A DNA stretch of 16,067 nucleotides from Methanomicrobiales archaeon. GTDB taxonomy: Archaea; Halobacteriota; Methanomicrobia; Methanomicrobiales; Methanomicrobiaceae. The notes beneath the pieces are model-generated. The model was given only the letters and a program-made list of their open reading frames with translations, ran no database searches and was not told the DNA's origin. Where the stretch lies: assembly GCA_012523385.1 (NCBI GenBank), contig JAAYIO010000135.1:1-16067 (forward strand), in the 5' to 3' direction. Position numbers and translations under genes: made by a program. Positions 6,734-13,430 of the stretch are shown one piece after another (position 1 is the stretch's first letter; every line of letters starts with the position of its first letter).

Positions 6734-7631
6734 GGGCCTGAATCTCTCTCCTGAGCTCCTGCTGGTTTGATAGCATAATGTCACTCAGGATACCGAACAT
6801 AAATGCCTGAATGCCTCCCATGATAATAAGAGCCGTGAGGATGGTTAACGGCAGGTGCTCGATACCATTTGTCCATTCATAGACTACATACACGCCAGTC
6901 AGCGCACCCAGAAGGGTGATAACTCCGCCGATCATCCCGAAATAAAACATTGGATTGCTACGCTTTGCAAGTCGGTAAAGAGTCGATATAATTTTGGCTC
7001 CGTCATGGAATGGGCGGAGTTTTGTTGCGGTCCCCGGCCGTTTCACATAATGTATGGAAACTATGTGTACCTTCTGCTGGTTGCGGATGGACTCAGATGA
7101 AATCTCTGTTTCAATCCCGAATCCTGCTTCTTTGAGATTCATCTGCCGGATGCTTTCCAGCGTAAATGCCCGGTATCCGGAGAGGATGTCGGCCAGATAG
7201 CGTCCATGGGCCATCCGGAAGAGGTCATTTATGACCTTATTGCCAAAGAGATTGAGGCGGGAAAGCGCGCCAGTCTCAGGAGATTCAAGCCGGTTTCCGA
7301 TGACATGGTCACATCCGCTCATGAGGGGTTCAAGCATGAGTTCCGCATCTTCCGGCAGATAGGTCAGGTCCCCGTCCAGCATCAGGATGTACGGGTGCCT
7401 GAAATGTTCAATACTCTCGATGATTGCATTGCCTTTGCCGCGTGATTTCTGAAGCATTACTTCAGCACCAGCTTTCCTTGCAACCTCTGCTGTCTTGTCA
7501 GTGCTGTTTCCGTCCATCACAAAAATGTGTGAATATCCCCGTTCCCTGAACCTTGATATGAGTTCACCTATGGTCGGTTCTTCGTTGAGGGTCGGAATAA
7601 ATATACAGACCTGACTGCGGTCGATAACCAT
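6708..7631 (-). CDS. Family 2 glycosyltransferase, AglJ/dolichol-phosphate-sugar synthase-like
   Basis: This is a GT-A fold glycosyltransferase followed by a membrane anchor, 307 residues. The N-terminus 'VCIFIPTLNEEPTIGELI' is the nucleotide-sugar binding strand, and 'MDGNSTDKTAEVAR' and the DGD metal motif in 'ILMLDGDLTYLPED' follow. 'DILSGYRAFT' and 'GFGIETEI' match the polyprenyl-phosphate glycosyltransferase group. Two membrane helices lie at about 228-250 and 262-284. The C-terminus is basic. Archaeal AglJ adds the first sugar to dolichol phosphate for S-layer N-glycosylation; that role is inferred from family. A TATA box (TTATAT, 7657-7662) about 28 nt before the ATG and no SD suggest a leaderless transcript of its own. 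Confidence 0.88.
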   Translation of the reverse strand: MVIDRSQVCIFIPTLNEEPTIGELISRFRERGYSHIFVMDGNSTDKTAEVARKAGAEVMLQKSRGKGNAIIESIEHFRHPYILMLDGDLTYLPEDAELMLEPLMSGCDHVIGNRLESPETGALSRLNLFGNKVINDLFRMAHGRYLADILSGYRAFTLESIRQMNLKEAGFGIETEISSESIRNQQKVHIVSIHYVKRPGTATKLRPFHDGAKIISTLYRLAKRSNPMFYFGMIGGVITLLGALTGVYVVYEWTNGIEHLPLTILTALIIMGGIQAFMFGILSDIMLSNQQELRREIQALKNQRPPK

Positions 7632-7656
7632 TATAATCTATTTTGTTTCCCTTCAG

Positions 7657-7662
7657 TTATAT
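7657..7662 (-). promoter_or_regulatory. TATA-like promoter of the glycosyltransferase gene
   Basis: The minus strand reads GGATATAACTG, centred about 28 nt before the ATG at 7631, without an SD. It lies just downstream of the T-tract terminator of the gene before it, which supports separate transcription. Confidence 0.45.
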
Positions 7663-7679
7663 CCTTGAAGGTTCCGTGC

Positions 7680-7699
7680 AAAAAAAGGCAAGAAAAAAA
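7680..7699 (-). terminator. Double T-tract terminator
   Basis: Directly after the TAA of the two-helix membrane protein gene, the minus strand runs TTTTTTT-CTTGCC-TTTTTTT. Two seven-T tracts in tandem fit the T-rich signals that drive intrinsic termination in archaea. No stable hairpin is needed or visible. Confidence 0.7.
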
Positions 7700-8068
7700 T
7701 TAATGGTTATGTCCTTTGCGTTTCAGTTCATCGGATTTCTTAATAGAACATTCCTCGCATCTGAACTCAGGCTCTGGATCATCTGAACGGTCATAGGATT
7801 TTGCCCGCACCAATCGATATCCTCGTGACACTTTTCCGCAGTCAATACAGCAGATGTTCTCTTTTACTTCCCATTGGGCATCCAGTGTCTCTGAGGTGAA
7901 GATGAATCTGTCGACCCAGAAGAACAGGAGCCCTCCGATCAGGTTTGCAACAATCGCCGCAACAAGAGCGCCCATCGATGCAAGTACAATGCCAACACCT
8001 GCAAGGATTGGTGTAGATAACTGCCATCTGACAAGATAGAGTCCATACCGTTTGAAGTTTACCTTCAT
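7700..8068 (-). CDS. Two-helix membrane protein with CxxC pairs, GtrA-like segment
   Basis: This 122-residue protein has no named function that I can assign. Hydrophobic residues from about 18 to 57 form two adjacent helices ending 'NLIGGLLFFWVDRFIF'. That ending resembles the last helix of GtrA-type small membrane proteins, which help flip or handle polyprenyl-linked sugars. A soluble C-terminal part has CIDC (74-77) and CEEC (104-107), a likely zinc ribbon, and ends with a basic His-containing tail. The gene lies directly upstream of the AglJ-like glycosyltransferase, which fits a role in envelope glycan handling, but this is inference. Its promoter appears leaderless (TATA-like box 8092-8100). 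Confidence 0.72.
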   Translation of the reverse strand: MKVNFKRYGLYLVRWQLSTPILAGVGIVLASMGALVAAIVANLIGGLLFFWVDRFIFTSETLDAQWEVKENICCIDCGKVSRGYRLVRAKSYDRSDDPEPEFRCEECSIKKSDELKRKGHNH

Positions 8069-8091
8069 TAATGAAGTCCTTGAATCTGAAT

Positions 8092-8100
8092 CTATATGAA
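8092..8100 (-). promoter_or_regulatory. TATA-like promoter flanked by TGAATC repeats
   Basis: The minus strand reads TTCATATAG, centred about 27 nt before the ATG at 8068, with no SD. Three copies of TGAATC (plus strand 8081, 8087, 8097) surround the box, and a 14-bp palindrome covers the start codon (8063-8076). Confidence 0.45.
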
Positions 8101-8119
8101 TCTCATTTTAGGGGAAATA

Positions 8120-8617
8120 TTAGGCTTTCCGGGAATCCCGTGAAATCACCTTGTCCGTTGCTGTTTGTATGATGTCCACTCTGATGACATCACCCGGGTG
8201 AATAAACCCGTCCGAGAGGTCCATTCGTAGCAACTGGTTATAGCTCCATATGTCAGTGCACCCTCCTTGTCCCTTAAAGGTTTTAACTCCGTAATGGGCA
8301 GTGGGTATGAATTCATGCGTATTTAGTGTAAGAATCGTACAGGGAAGCATCACATCATTACGATATATCTTTGCCGAGAGTTCCTTGTTCATATAATCTT
8401 TATCTAAAACATTTCTTAGGGTGATCTGACTTTGAAATGTTGGGGCAGAACTCTCAATGGATATTATTTTGAAGATGACCGGAGGTCCGGAGAATGTCAT
8501 GTCAAAATCGGGTATATGGAGCATCAGGAACAGAAGGATAGCGAGGATGACCGTGATTACGACAAGCAAAAGATTTGCAGTTGTCTGTGACGTTGCAATC
8601 TCGTTATCACTCTGCAT
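8120..8617 (-). CDS. Membrane-anchored protein, archaeal type IV pilin-like N-terminus
   Basis: This is a 165-residue protein with a short polar N-terminus, one hydrophobic helix (about 14-36, 'ANLLLVVITVILAILLFLML') and a beta-rich extracytoplasmic domain with two cysteines that could pair. The helix composition resembles the archaeal pilin N-terminal domain, as in many short methanogen surface proteins. However, I see no clear class III signal cleavage site ahead of the helix, so it may simply be a single-pass membrane protein. Function is unknown. It sits between a winged-helix regulator and a membrane protein next to a surface glycosyltransferase. A TATA-like box (GATATAATTA, 8642-8651) about 29 nt upstream and no SD suggest its own leaderless transcript. 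Confidence 0.7.
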   Translation of the reverse strand: MQSDNEIATSQTTANLLLVVITVILAILLFLMLHIPDFDMTFSGPPVIFKIISIESSAPTFQSQITLRNVLDKDYMNKELSAKIYRNDVMLPCTILTLNTHEFIPTAHYGVKTFKGQGGCTDIWSYNQLLRMDLSDGFIHPGDVIRVDIIQTATDKVISRDSRKA

Positions 8618-8641
8618 ACTCTACTGAATGAAAAATGAGGA

Positions 8642-8651
8642 GATATAATTA
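8642..8651 (-). promoter_or_regulatory. TATA-like promoter of the pilin-like gene
   Basis: The minus strand reads TAATTATATC, centred about 29 nt before the ATG at 8617. It lies immediately beyond the stop of the upstream winged-helix gene, in a 35-nt gap without an SD. Confidence 0.4.
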
Positions 8652-8652
8652 T

Positions 8653-8997
8653 CTATTGTTTTTGGTATCCCTCGATAGCGAGTTGATACATCCAGTCAAG
8701 AAGCAGGGGGCAGGCAAGCACTTCGCATTCTTCTTCACAGCAGATGCAGGGGAGAAGCGCTCCTCCAGCAATCAAAAGCGCTGGATTCACAGCAGTTTTT
8801 TTTGCTTTCAGAAGATAGGTCCGCTGTCCTTCCTTTCGGTATTCAACACGGTCAATTTTTTCGTCGTCAAGGAGTGCTTTTACGACACGCGAGCATTTTC
8901 TGCTGTCGATCTCAAGCTCTTTCCAGAGTTCACTCTGTAAAACTCCATCGGGATGTGACTGAATAACCCTAAGTGCATTTTCTGCAATATCTGTCAT
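8653..8997 (-). CDS. Winged-helix protein with C-terminal cysteine cluster
   Basis: This is a probable DNA-binding protein. Residues 1-65 form a winged helix ('GVLQSELWKELEIDSRKCSRVVKALLDDEKIDRV' followed by wing 'RKEGQRTYLL'), resembling the archaeal wHTH often annotated as TFIIIC B-block-like or MarR/Lrp-like. A hydrophobic linker leads to Cys84, Cys86, Cys87, Cys91 and Cys96 in 'PCICCEEECEVLACPLL', a possible Fe-S or zinc site that could make the protein redox-responsive (inference). I chose the ATG at 8997, giving 114 residues, because it avoids overlap with the LSm gene and begins with the conserved fold. An in-frame ATG at 9027 would add ten residues and overlap LSm by 17 nt. Neither has a clear SD. 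It probably shares a transcript with LSm, 13 nt upstream. Confidence 0.78.
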   Translation of the reverse strand: MTDIAENALRVIQSHPDGVLQSELWKELEIDSRKCSRVVKALLDDEKIDRVEYRKEGQRTYLLKAKKTAVNPALLIAGGALLPCICCEEECEVLACPLLLDWMYQLAIEGYQKQ

Positions 8998-9010
8998 ATT
9001 ATGTGCCTGT

Positions 9011-9247
9011 TCAGAGTACCGGTGCAATCGTCAGAATGTTGCTTCCTCTGATAACAACAGTCCCAAGTGCCCGTCCTCTCTGGCCGTTTGTGTATTCACT
9101 CGTCTGGTCCATCTGAATATTGAGGTGCTCATCCACTGCGACAAGGCGCCCCTGAAGAATCCGCTCACTGTCCTTAATTTCAACAACAATCTGAGAATCT
9201 ACGAGAGCGAACACCTTTTTGATCGGGAGGACAATACTGTTTACCAT
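9011..9247 (-). CDS. Archaeal Sm-like protein (LSm/SmAP)
   Basis: Archaeal LSm proteins form heptameric rings that bind U-rich RNA. The 78 residues fit the usual 70-80. The Sm1 motif lies at about 19-48 ('VVEIKDSERILQGRLVAVDEHLNIQMDQ' region) with the conserved Gly and the D-x-H-x-N loop. Sm2 is 'LGTVVIRGSNILTI' (about 61-74), whose R-G-x-N binds uracil. The start MVNSIVLPIKK is standard. A GGTATAAC box and other AT-rich sequence lie upstream with no SD. It is probably the first gene of an LSm-winged helix transcript. Confidence 0.94.
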   Translation of the reverse strand: MVNSIVLPIKKVFALVDSQIVVEIKDSERILQGRLVAVDEHLNIQMDQTSEYTNGQRGRALGTVVIRGSNILTIAPVL

Positions 9248-9261
9248 CTCTATTTAAGTAG

Positions 9262-9292
9262 TGTTATACCATAGTTAAACTTTTGTTTAAAC
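9262..9292 (-). promoter_or_regulatory. Promoter region of LSm with inverted repeat
   Basis: This AT-rich stretch includes GGTATAAC on the minus strand (about 19 nt from the ATG) and a 6-bp inverted repeat TTAAAC-tttt-GTTTAA at 9275-9290. It is the only promoter-like sequence ahead of LSm in the 134-nt gap; the exact TATA box cannot be fixed by eye. Nothing else is recognised between 9293 and 9381. Confidence 0.35.
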
Positions 9293-9381
9293 TTTCTGCG
9301 GGAAGTGTGAGGGTAATCTTTCTCCTGCCTCTCCCTACGCAGTTTGAGATATTGAATGAAATTTTCAGAAAATGAGTGAAA

Positions 9382-10281
9382 TCAGCATCCTCTCATGCAG
9401 GATTCTACTGATTCAACAATCTTTTTACTTCCTACGTAAATGGGCGTGCGATGATCCGGTTTATTTGGCACAACCGTGAGGAGATCCCGTGTTCCATCAC
9501 TGATTGCGCCGCCTGCCTGTTTCGCTATGAAACCGATTGGGTTTGCTTCAAAGACCAGCCTGAGTTTTCCATCAGTTTTCCCCTGAGTTGCCGGGTAACA
9601 GTAGATGCCACCATAAGTCAGAATCTGGTGGAAGTCCGCGACAAAGGAACCGGAATATCTCAATTTTCCGTCTTTCTGCTCGCAGTGTGTGATGAAATTC
9701 TGGTGACCCGGAAGCCATTCATTCCGGGTACCGCCACTTCCAAAGATTTTCCCCTCAGGCATCTGAATATTTTCTTTCAGGAGCGCAAAGATGCCTTTCG
9801 AATTTAAGGCAAAGGTGGATACGCCATCTCCTGTCGTGATGGTAAGAACGGTCATCGGCCCGTAGAGCATATACATCGCAACCGCAAGGTCTTCTCCCTT
9901 CTGCAGTGCATTTTTTCCCCTGAAGATGCCGATGATGGTGCCGACTGCGAGATTAACCTGAATCAGGGATGACCCGTCGAGGGGATCCATTACAATTGCA
10001 TATTTGCCCAATGCATCAGGGAACCGGACAATATCTGCCTGTTCCTCTGAAGCAATTTCCTGTACCAAACCTGATTCGCCCAGAACAGATATCAGATGAT
10101 TGTCGGCCCATTTGTCGAGAGCCGCCTGTTCTTCCCCGTAGGTGTTCTCTGTTCCTGCATAGGTCTGGTTGTCAATGAACGCATCCCGTATGGGAATTGA
10201 CTGGTATGCGATGAGCTCGATGAGGTCTTTGAGGGGTTTCTCACACGGAGTCTCATCGAGGTATTGCCGCAGGGTCTTCAT
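9382..10281 (-). CDS. fbp: Fructose-1,6-bisphosphatase, class I
   Basis: This enzyme hydrolyses fructose-1,6-bisphosphate to fructose-6-phosphate for gluconeogenesis, in the cytoplasm with Mg2+. The 299 residues show the class I signature: metal ligands Glu79-Glu80 in 'ASEEQ', then 'MDPLDGSSLIQVN' (98-110) with the metal-binding Asp residues. The substrate loop is 'GSGGTRNEWLPGH', followed by 'YSGSFVADFHQIL' and 'KLRLVFEANP'. It is shorter than plant or bacterial enzymes (about 330). Most archaea use the bifunctional FBP aldolase/phosphatase or the inositol-phosphatase-like enzyme, so a class I enzyme is less common and may reflect old transfer (inference). It follows the Hsp20 gene by 51 nt and may share the cdc48 transcript or use a weak AT-rich box near 10302-10312. 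Confidence 0.94.
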   Translation of the reverse strand: MKTLRQYLDETPCEKPLKDLIELIAYQSIPIRDAFIDNQTYAGTENTYGEEQAALDKWADNHLISVLGESGLVQEIASEEQADIVRFPDALGKYAIVMDPLDGSSLIQVNLAVGTIIGIFRGKNALQKGEDLAVAMYMLYGPMTVLTITTGDGVSTFALNSKGIFALLKENIQMPEGKIFGSGGTRNEWLPGHQNFITHCEQKDGKLRYSGSFVADFHQILTYGGIYCYPATQGKTDGKLRLVFEANPIGFIAKQAGGAISDGTRDLLTVVPNKPDHRTPIYVGSKKIVESVESCMRGC

Positions 10282-10332
10282 GCATCGTGATATATCTTCC
10301 GTGGTAATTATCCGTTCCTCTCTTTCTGGGAT

Positions 10333-10797
10333 TTATTCATCATATTCCATCACATCATTCAATTGTATTTTGTCATCTTCCCGTTCTTCTTTTTTGTAAG
10401 TAAACTCAATAACGCCGTTTTTGTAGGTGTTAGTTAGCGTGTCCGGTAACGCCCCTTCAATTGGATATGTCGCGCGGTAAATGGTTTTTTCTGCATGTGC
10501 TACGAGGTAGAGGATATCCTGATAAACCGCAAAACGAATATCTCCCGGGATTGTGCCCGGAAGGTCTGCGGTGATGGTAACGATACCATCGTGTTCATAC
10601 TGTTCTGAAACTGGTTTTCGTATGTCGGGTTTCCAGGTATGTTGTGCTTCTGCATTTACATCGTTTGGCACACTTACTGTAGCTATGATGATATTGAGTT
10701 CCCCGGGGAGAATATCTTTCGATCCCATTGCCTCTTCAAAGAGTCTGCGTATCAGTTCTGTGTATTGCCTTACCCGATCGTTGGGTTCTTCTGTCAT
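10333..10797 (-). CDS. Hsp20/alpha-crystallin-like small heat-shock protein
   Basis: This is a probable ATP-independent chaperone of the small heat-shock family, 154 residues from ATG 10797. A helical N-terminal part ('VRQYTELIRRLFEEAMG') is followed by an alpha-crystallin-like beta sandwich starting 'HDGIVTITADLPGT' and containing 'GDIRFAVYQDILYLVAHAE' and 'LTNTYKNGVIEFTYKK', the usual A-x-x-x-N-G-V-L/I strand. It lacks a clear C-terminal I-x-I tail, so oligomer formation may differ. An in-frame GTG at 10806 would add three residues (M-I-I). The gene starts 26 nt after cdc48, indicating a shared transcript and a joint role in protein quality control. Confidence 0.83.
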   Translation of the reverse strand: MTEEPNDRVRQYTELIRRLFEEAMGSKDILPGELNIIIATVSVPNDVNAEAQHTWKPDIRKPVSEQYEHDGIVTITADLPGTIPGDIRFAVYQDILYLVAHAEKTIYRATYPIEGALPDTLTNTYKNGVIEFTYKKEEREDDKIQLNDVMEYDE

Positions 10798-10823
10798 AAT
10801 AATCACGGTTTATCTTTCTTAAA

Positions 10824-13292
10824 TCAGGATTCGAGAAGCCCTTCAAGGGCTTCTGTCTGTTCCTGAATTGCAGGAAAATCTTTATTTTTTCCGAATGTTT
10901 TGCTTCTGAGAATATTTCGGGCGTTCTGTATCTTTTCATTATCCTTGTGGCCGAATCCTGCACGGGTGAGTAGAGAACCCGCCTTTTCCAGAATTGAGCG
11001 TTCCTCCTCATTGTAAAGAATGCTCCACGCAAGCCGTTCGTTCTTTTCGATGGCTTCCCGGTCAAGGGTTGCTTTTACCTTCTTCATCGCAGTATCAAAG
11101 TGTTTCTTTGTAACCCTCACGTTGGGGAGCGCATCAGTGCGTTCGATATCGCTCTTCTTCGCCATTGCGGCGATGAACTCTCGCATAGCGCCAAGTTTTG
11201 CCTCCCTGACGAGTGCCTCGATATCCGCACCGACATACCCTTCTGTTGCCTCAACCAGTGCTTCCCGGTCGACATCGCCTGCAAGGATGGATTCATCCCC
11301 ATCGAGGTACACTGCAAATATTTTTCTGCGCGAGTCACTGTCTGGTGGGGGCACATAGACTATCCGGTCAAACCGGCCGGGACGCATCATCGCCTCGTCA
11401 AGCATATCCGGGCGGTTTGTTGCACCAAGGATGGTGACGTTGTTGAGTTCCTCAATCCCGTCAAGTTCGGTAAGAATCTGGCTGACCACGCTTTCTGTTA
11501 CGTGAGATGATCCTTCATAACTGCCCCGGCGAGGAAGGAGTGAGTCAATTTCATCAAAGAAGATGATTGACGGTGCTGCCTGCCGTGCCTTCCGGAAGAT
11601 GTCCCGAATACCTTTCTCCGATTCACCGACCCATTTTGAGAGAAGTTCAGGGCCCTTTACGGAGATGAAGTTGCACTCGCTCTCATGGGCAACGGCCTTT
11701 GCAAGGAGCGTCTTGCCGGTCCCCGGTGGTCCGAAGAGCAGGATTCCTGCCGGTGGTTTGGTATCCAGTCGCTTGAAGACCTCGGGGTATTTCAGTGGCC
11801 ACTCAATCGCTTCGACGAGTTCCGCCTTGATGTCTTCAAGACCGCCCACATCATCCCAAGTGACGTCGGGTAGCTCAACAAGCACCTCACGCATGGCAGA
11901 TGGCTCGACATTGCTGAGCGCTGCCTCAAAGTCTCCTTTTGTCACGCGCAGGGTCTCAAGGATTTCAAGAGGAATCTCTTCATCCATCTGAATGCCTTCC
12001 ATGCTCTTTCTCAGTGCATGCATTGCAGCCTCCTTTACGAGGAGTGCAATATCTGCGCCGACAAATCCGTGCGTGGATGCCGCGAACGGTTTCAGGAATT
12101 CTTTCCTTCGGCGTTCTTCATCGGTTCCCCGATTGTCTTGTCCGGGATGCTCCTCTTCTGTCAGCGTAACGGATTTAAGGTCCAGCGGGACACCGCGGCT
12201 GTGAACCTGGAATATTTCAAGCCGCCCTTTTTTATCAGGAATGCCAATCTCAATCTCGCGGTCAAACCTGCCTCCGCGTCTGAGTGCAGGATCGATATTG
12301 TCTGGCAGGTTTGTGGCGGCAATGACAATGACCTGTCCGCGACCTTCCAACCCGTCCATGAGGGAAAGAAGCTGGGCAACGATTCGCCGTTCAACCTCTC
12401 CCTTTGTCTCTGCACGTTTGGGTGCGATGGAATCGATTTCATCAATGAAGATGATCGTTGGCGCATTCTCCTGTGCCTCCTCGAAGACTTCCCTGAGTTT
12501 CCCCTCAGACTCTCCGTAATATTTGCTCATGATCTCTGGGCCTGAGAGGCTGATGAAGTGTGCATCCACCTCGTTTGCAACTGCCTTTGCGATAAGGGTC
12601 TTGCCGGTGCCCGGAGGCCCATAAAGAAGCACACCTTTTGGGGGCTCGACTCCGAGCCTATCGAAGATCTCCGGGTGGCGCAGGGGAAGTTCGATCATCT
12701 CCCGTACCTGATCGAGCTCACGACCGAGGCCGCCAATGTCTTCATAGTGGATGTCCGGCAGATCGTTTGCCTTCTTCCCCTCTTTTGGTGTGTATGGTTC
12801 CTCTTTGAGTTCCAATTCTGTGTTCTGAGTCACGATGCCCACGCCTTTTGGGGTGAGTTTTGTGATTACAAACGTCAGCGTGGTGCCCAGAAGCGCAACA
12901 CGGAACTCCTGTCCTTCGACAACGGGGCGTCCTGCAATTATTCGTGCAAAGGACTGTTCAAATCCGCTGAGACGGACGGGGTGTGTTGGCTGAATGACTA
13001 CTTTCTTTGCCTCATGCACCTCGGCCTTCCGTATTTTGACCTTTTCGTCAATCCCGGCATGAGCATTTCCCCGGATATTTCCGTCAATACGGATAATGGC
13101 CCTCCCTCGGTCTTCAGGAAACCCCGGCCAAGCGATAGCTGCAGCCTTCTCGCGGCCACAGATCTCAATCACGTCGCCGCTTCGCAGTCCGAGCATGGTC
13201 ATAACGTCAGTACTGATGCGGGCAATGCTCCGCCCTGCGTCTTCATGGAGTGCTTCTTTTACGGTAACTTCTACGAATGATGATGATGTCAT
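10824..13292 (-). CDS. CDC48/VAT-type AAA ATPase
   Basis: This is a hexameric double-ring AAA unfoldase, the archaeal homologue of p97/VAT, which feeds proteins to the proteasome. Domain order over 822 residues is: N-domain (double-psi barrel and beta barrel) about 1-165; D1 with Walker A GPPGTGKT (225-232) and Walker B IFIDEID (281-287); D2 with Walker A 521-528 and Walker B IFFDEID (577-583). Candidate arginine fingers lie near 'RRGGRFDR' (339) and 'MRPGRFDR' (636). Two additions lengthen it beyond VAT (about 745). One is a charged insert at about 375-398 just before 'THGFVGADIALL' in D1. The other is a C-terminal extension after about 755. GAGG lies 8 nt before the ATG. Hsp20 and fbp follow. 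Confidence 0.96.
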   Translation of the reverse strand: MTSSSFVEVTVKEALHEDAGRSIARISTDVMTMLGLRSGDVIEICGREKAAAIAWPGFPEDRGRAIIRIDGNIRGNAHAGIDEKVKIRKAEVHEAKKVVIQPTHPVRLSGFEQSFARIIAGRPVVEGQEFRVALLGTTLTFVITKLTPKGVGIVTQNTELELKEEPYTPKEGKKANDLPDIHYEDIGGLGRELDQVREMIELPLRHPEIFDRLGVEPPKGVLLYGPPGTGKTLIAKAVANEVDAHFISLSGPEIMSKYYGESEGKLREVFEEAQENAPTIIFIDEIDSIAPKRAETKGEVERRIVAQLLSLMDGLEGRGQVIVIAATNLPDNIDPALRRGGRFDREIEIGIPDKKGRLEIFQVHSRGVPLDLKSVTLTEEEHPGQDNRGTDEERRRKEFLKPFAASTHGFVGADIALLVKEAAMHALRKSMEGIQMDEEIPLEILETLRVTKGDFEAALSNVEPSAMREVLVELPDVTWDDVGGLEDIKAELVEAIEWPLKYPEVFKRLDTKPPAGILLFGPPGTGKTLLAKAVAHESECNFISVKGPELLSKWVGESEKGIRDIFRKARQAAPSIIFFDEIDSLLPRRGSYEGSSHVTESVVSQILTELDGIEELNNVTILGATNRPDMLDEAMMRPGRFDRIVYVPPPDSDSRRKIFAVYLDGDESILAGDVDREALVEATEGYVGADIEALVREAKLGAMREFIAAMAKKSDIERTDALPNVRVTKKHFDTAMKKVKATLDREAIEKNERLAWSILYNEEERSILEKAGSLLTRAGFGHKDNEKIQNARNILRSKTFGKNKDFPAIQEQTEALEGLLES

Positions 13293-13312
13293 AATGATAA
13301 CCTCTGTGCTAT

Positions 13313-13329
13313 ACTTACCAATAGTAAGT
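13313..13329. promoter_or_regulatory. Inverted repeat at the predicted cdc48 transcription start
   Basis: The perfect inverted repeat ACTTAC-caata-GTAAGT (plus strand) sits about 25 nt downstream of the cdc48 TATA-like box, where transcription should begin. A bound repressor would block initiation. The role is inferred from position and symmetry. Confidence 0.4.
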
Positions 13330-13336
13330 GCTCTTC

Positions 13337-13348
13337 GATATATAATTT
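13337..13348 (-). promoter_or_regulatory. TATA-like promoter of the cdc48-hsp20 operon
   Basis: The minus strand reads AAATTATATATC. A start 25-27 nt downstream (near 13316) gives a leader of about 24 nt that contains the GAGG SD at 13301-13304. Perfect inverted repeats lie on both sides of the box. Confidence 0.6.
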
Positions 13349-13364
13349 GTTGCCATGCGGCAAC
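13349..13364. promoter_or_regulatory. Inverted repeat next to the cdc48 TATA box
   Basis: The perfect repeat GTTGCC-atgc-GGCAAC abuts the upstream (BRE) side of the TATA-like box. It could be an operator that competes with TFB/TBP, or an activator site. No known archaeal heat-shock operator consensus is recognised in it. Confidence 0.4.
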
Positions 13365-13399
13365 TAATAGTTTCCACTGTCCGGTGACTCTTGTCTGGA

Positions 13400-13424
13400 A
13401 AATAAGGGCCTGGGGATCTTTATT
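13400..13424 (-). terminator. Possible terminator after the cyclo-ligase gene
   Basis: Shortly after the TAA at 13431, the minus strand reads AATAAAGATC-CCCAGG-CCCTTATTTTCC. This is an imperfect repeat with a GC-rich centre ending in a short T-rich run, placed between this gene and the cdc48 promoter. Evidence is weak. Confidence 0.25.
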
Positions 13425-13430
13425 CGATGC

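Noticed and set aside
8653..9027. Longer start (ATG 9027) for the Cys-rich winged-helix protein
   Set aside because: It would overlap LSm and add ten residues unlike the fold start; ATG 8997 lies just after the LSm stop. Not excluded.
9275..9292. TTAAAC/GTTTAA repeats as a CRISPR or mobile-element end
   Set aside because: Single short AT-rich inverted repeat with no spacer array, target-site duplication or transposase; more likely promoter sequence.
9451..9807. Plus-strand ORF of 118 codons opposite fbp
   Set aside because: It lies wholly inside conserved FBPase sequence and has no family features.
12558..13280. Long plus-strand ORF of 240 codons opposite cdc48
   Set aside because: It is a shadow of the conserved N-domain and D1 coding sequence; its product is Cys/Phe-rich with no recognisable domain and no SD or promoter.
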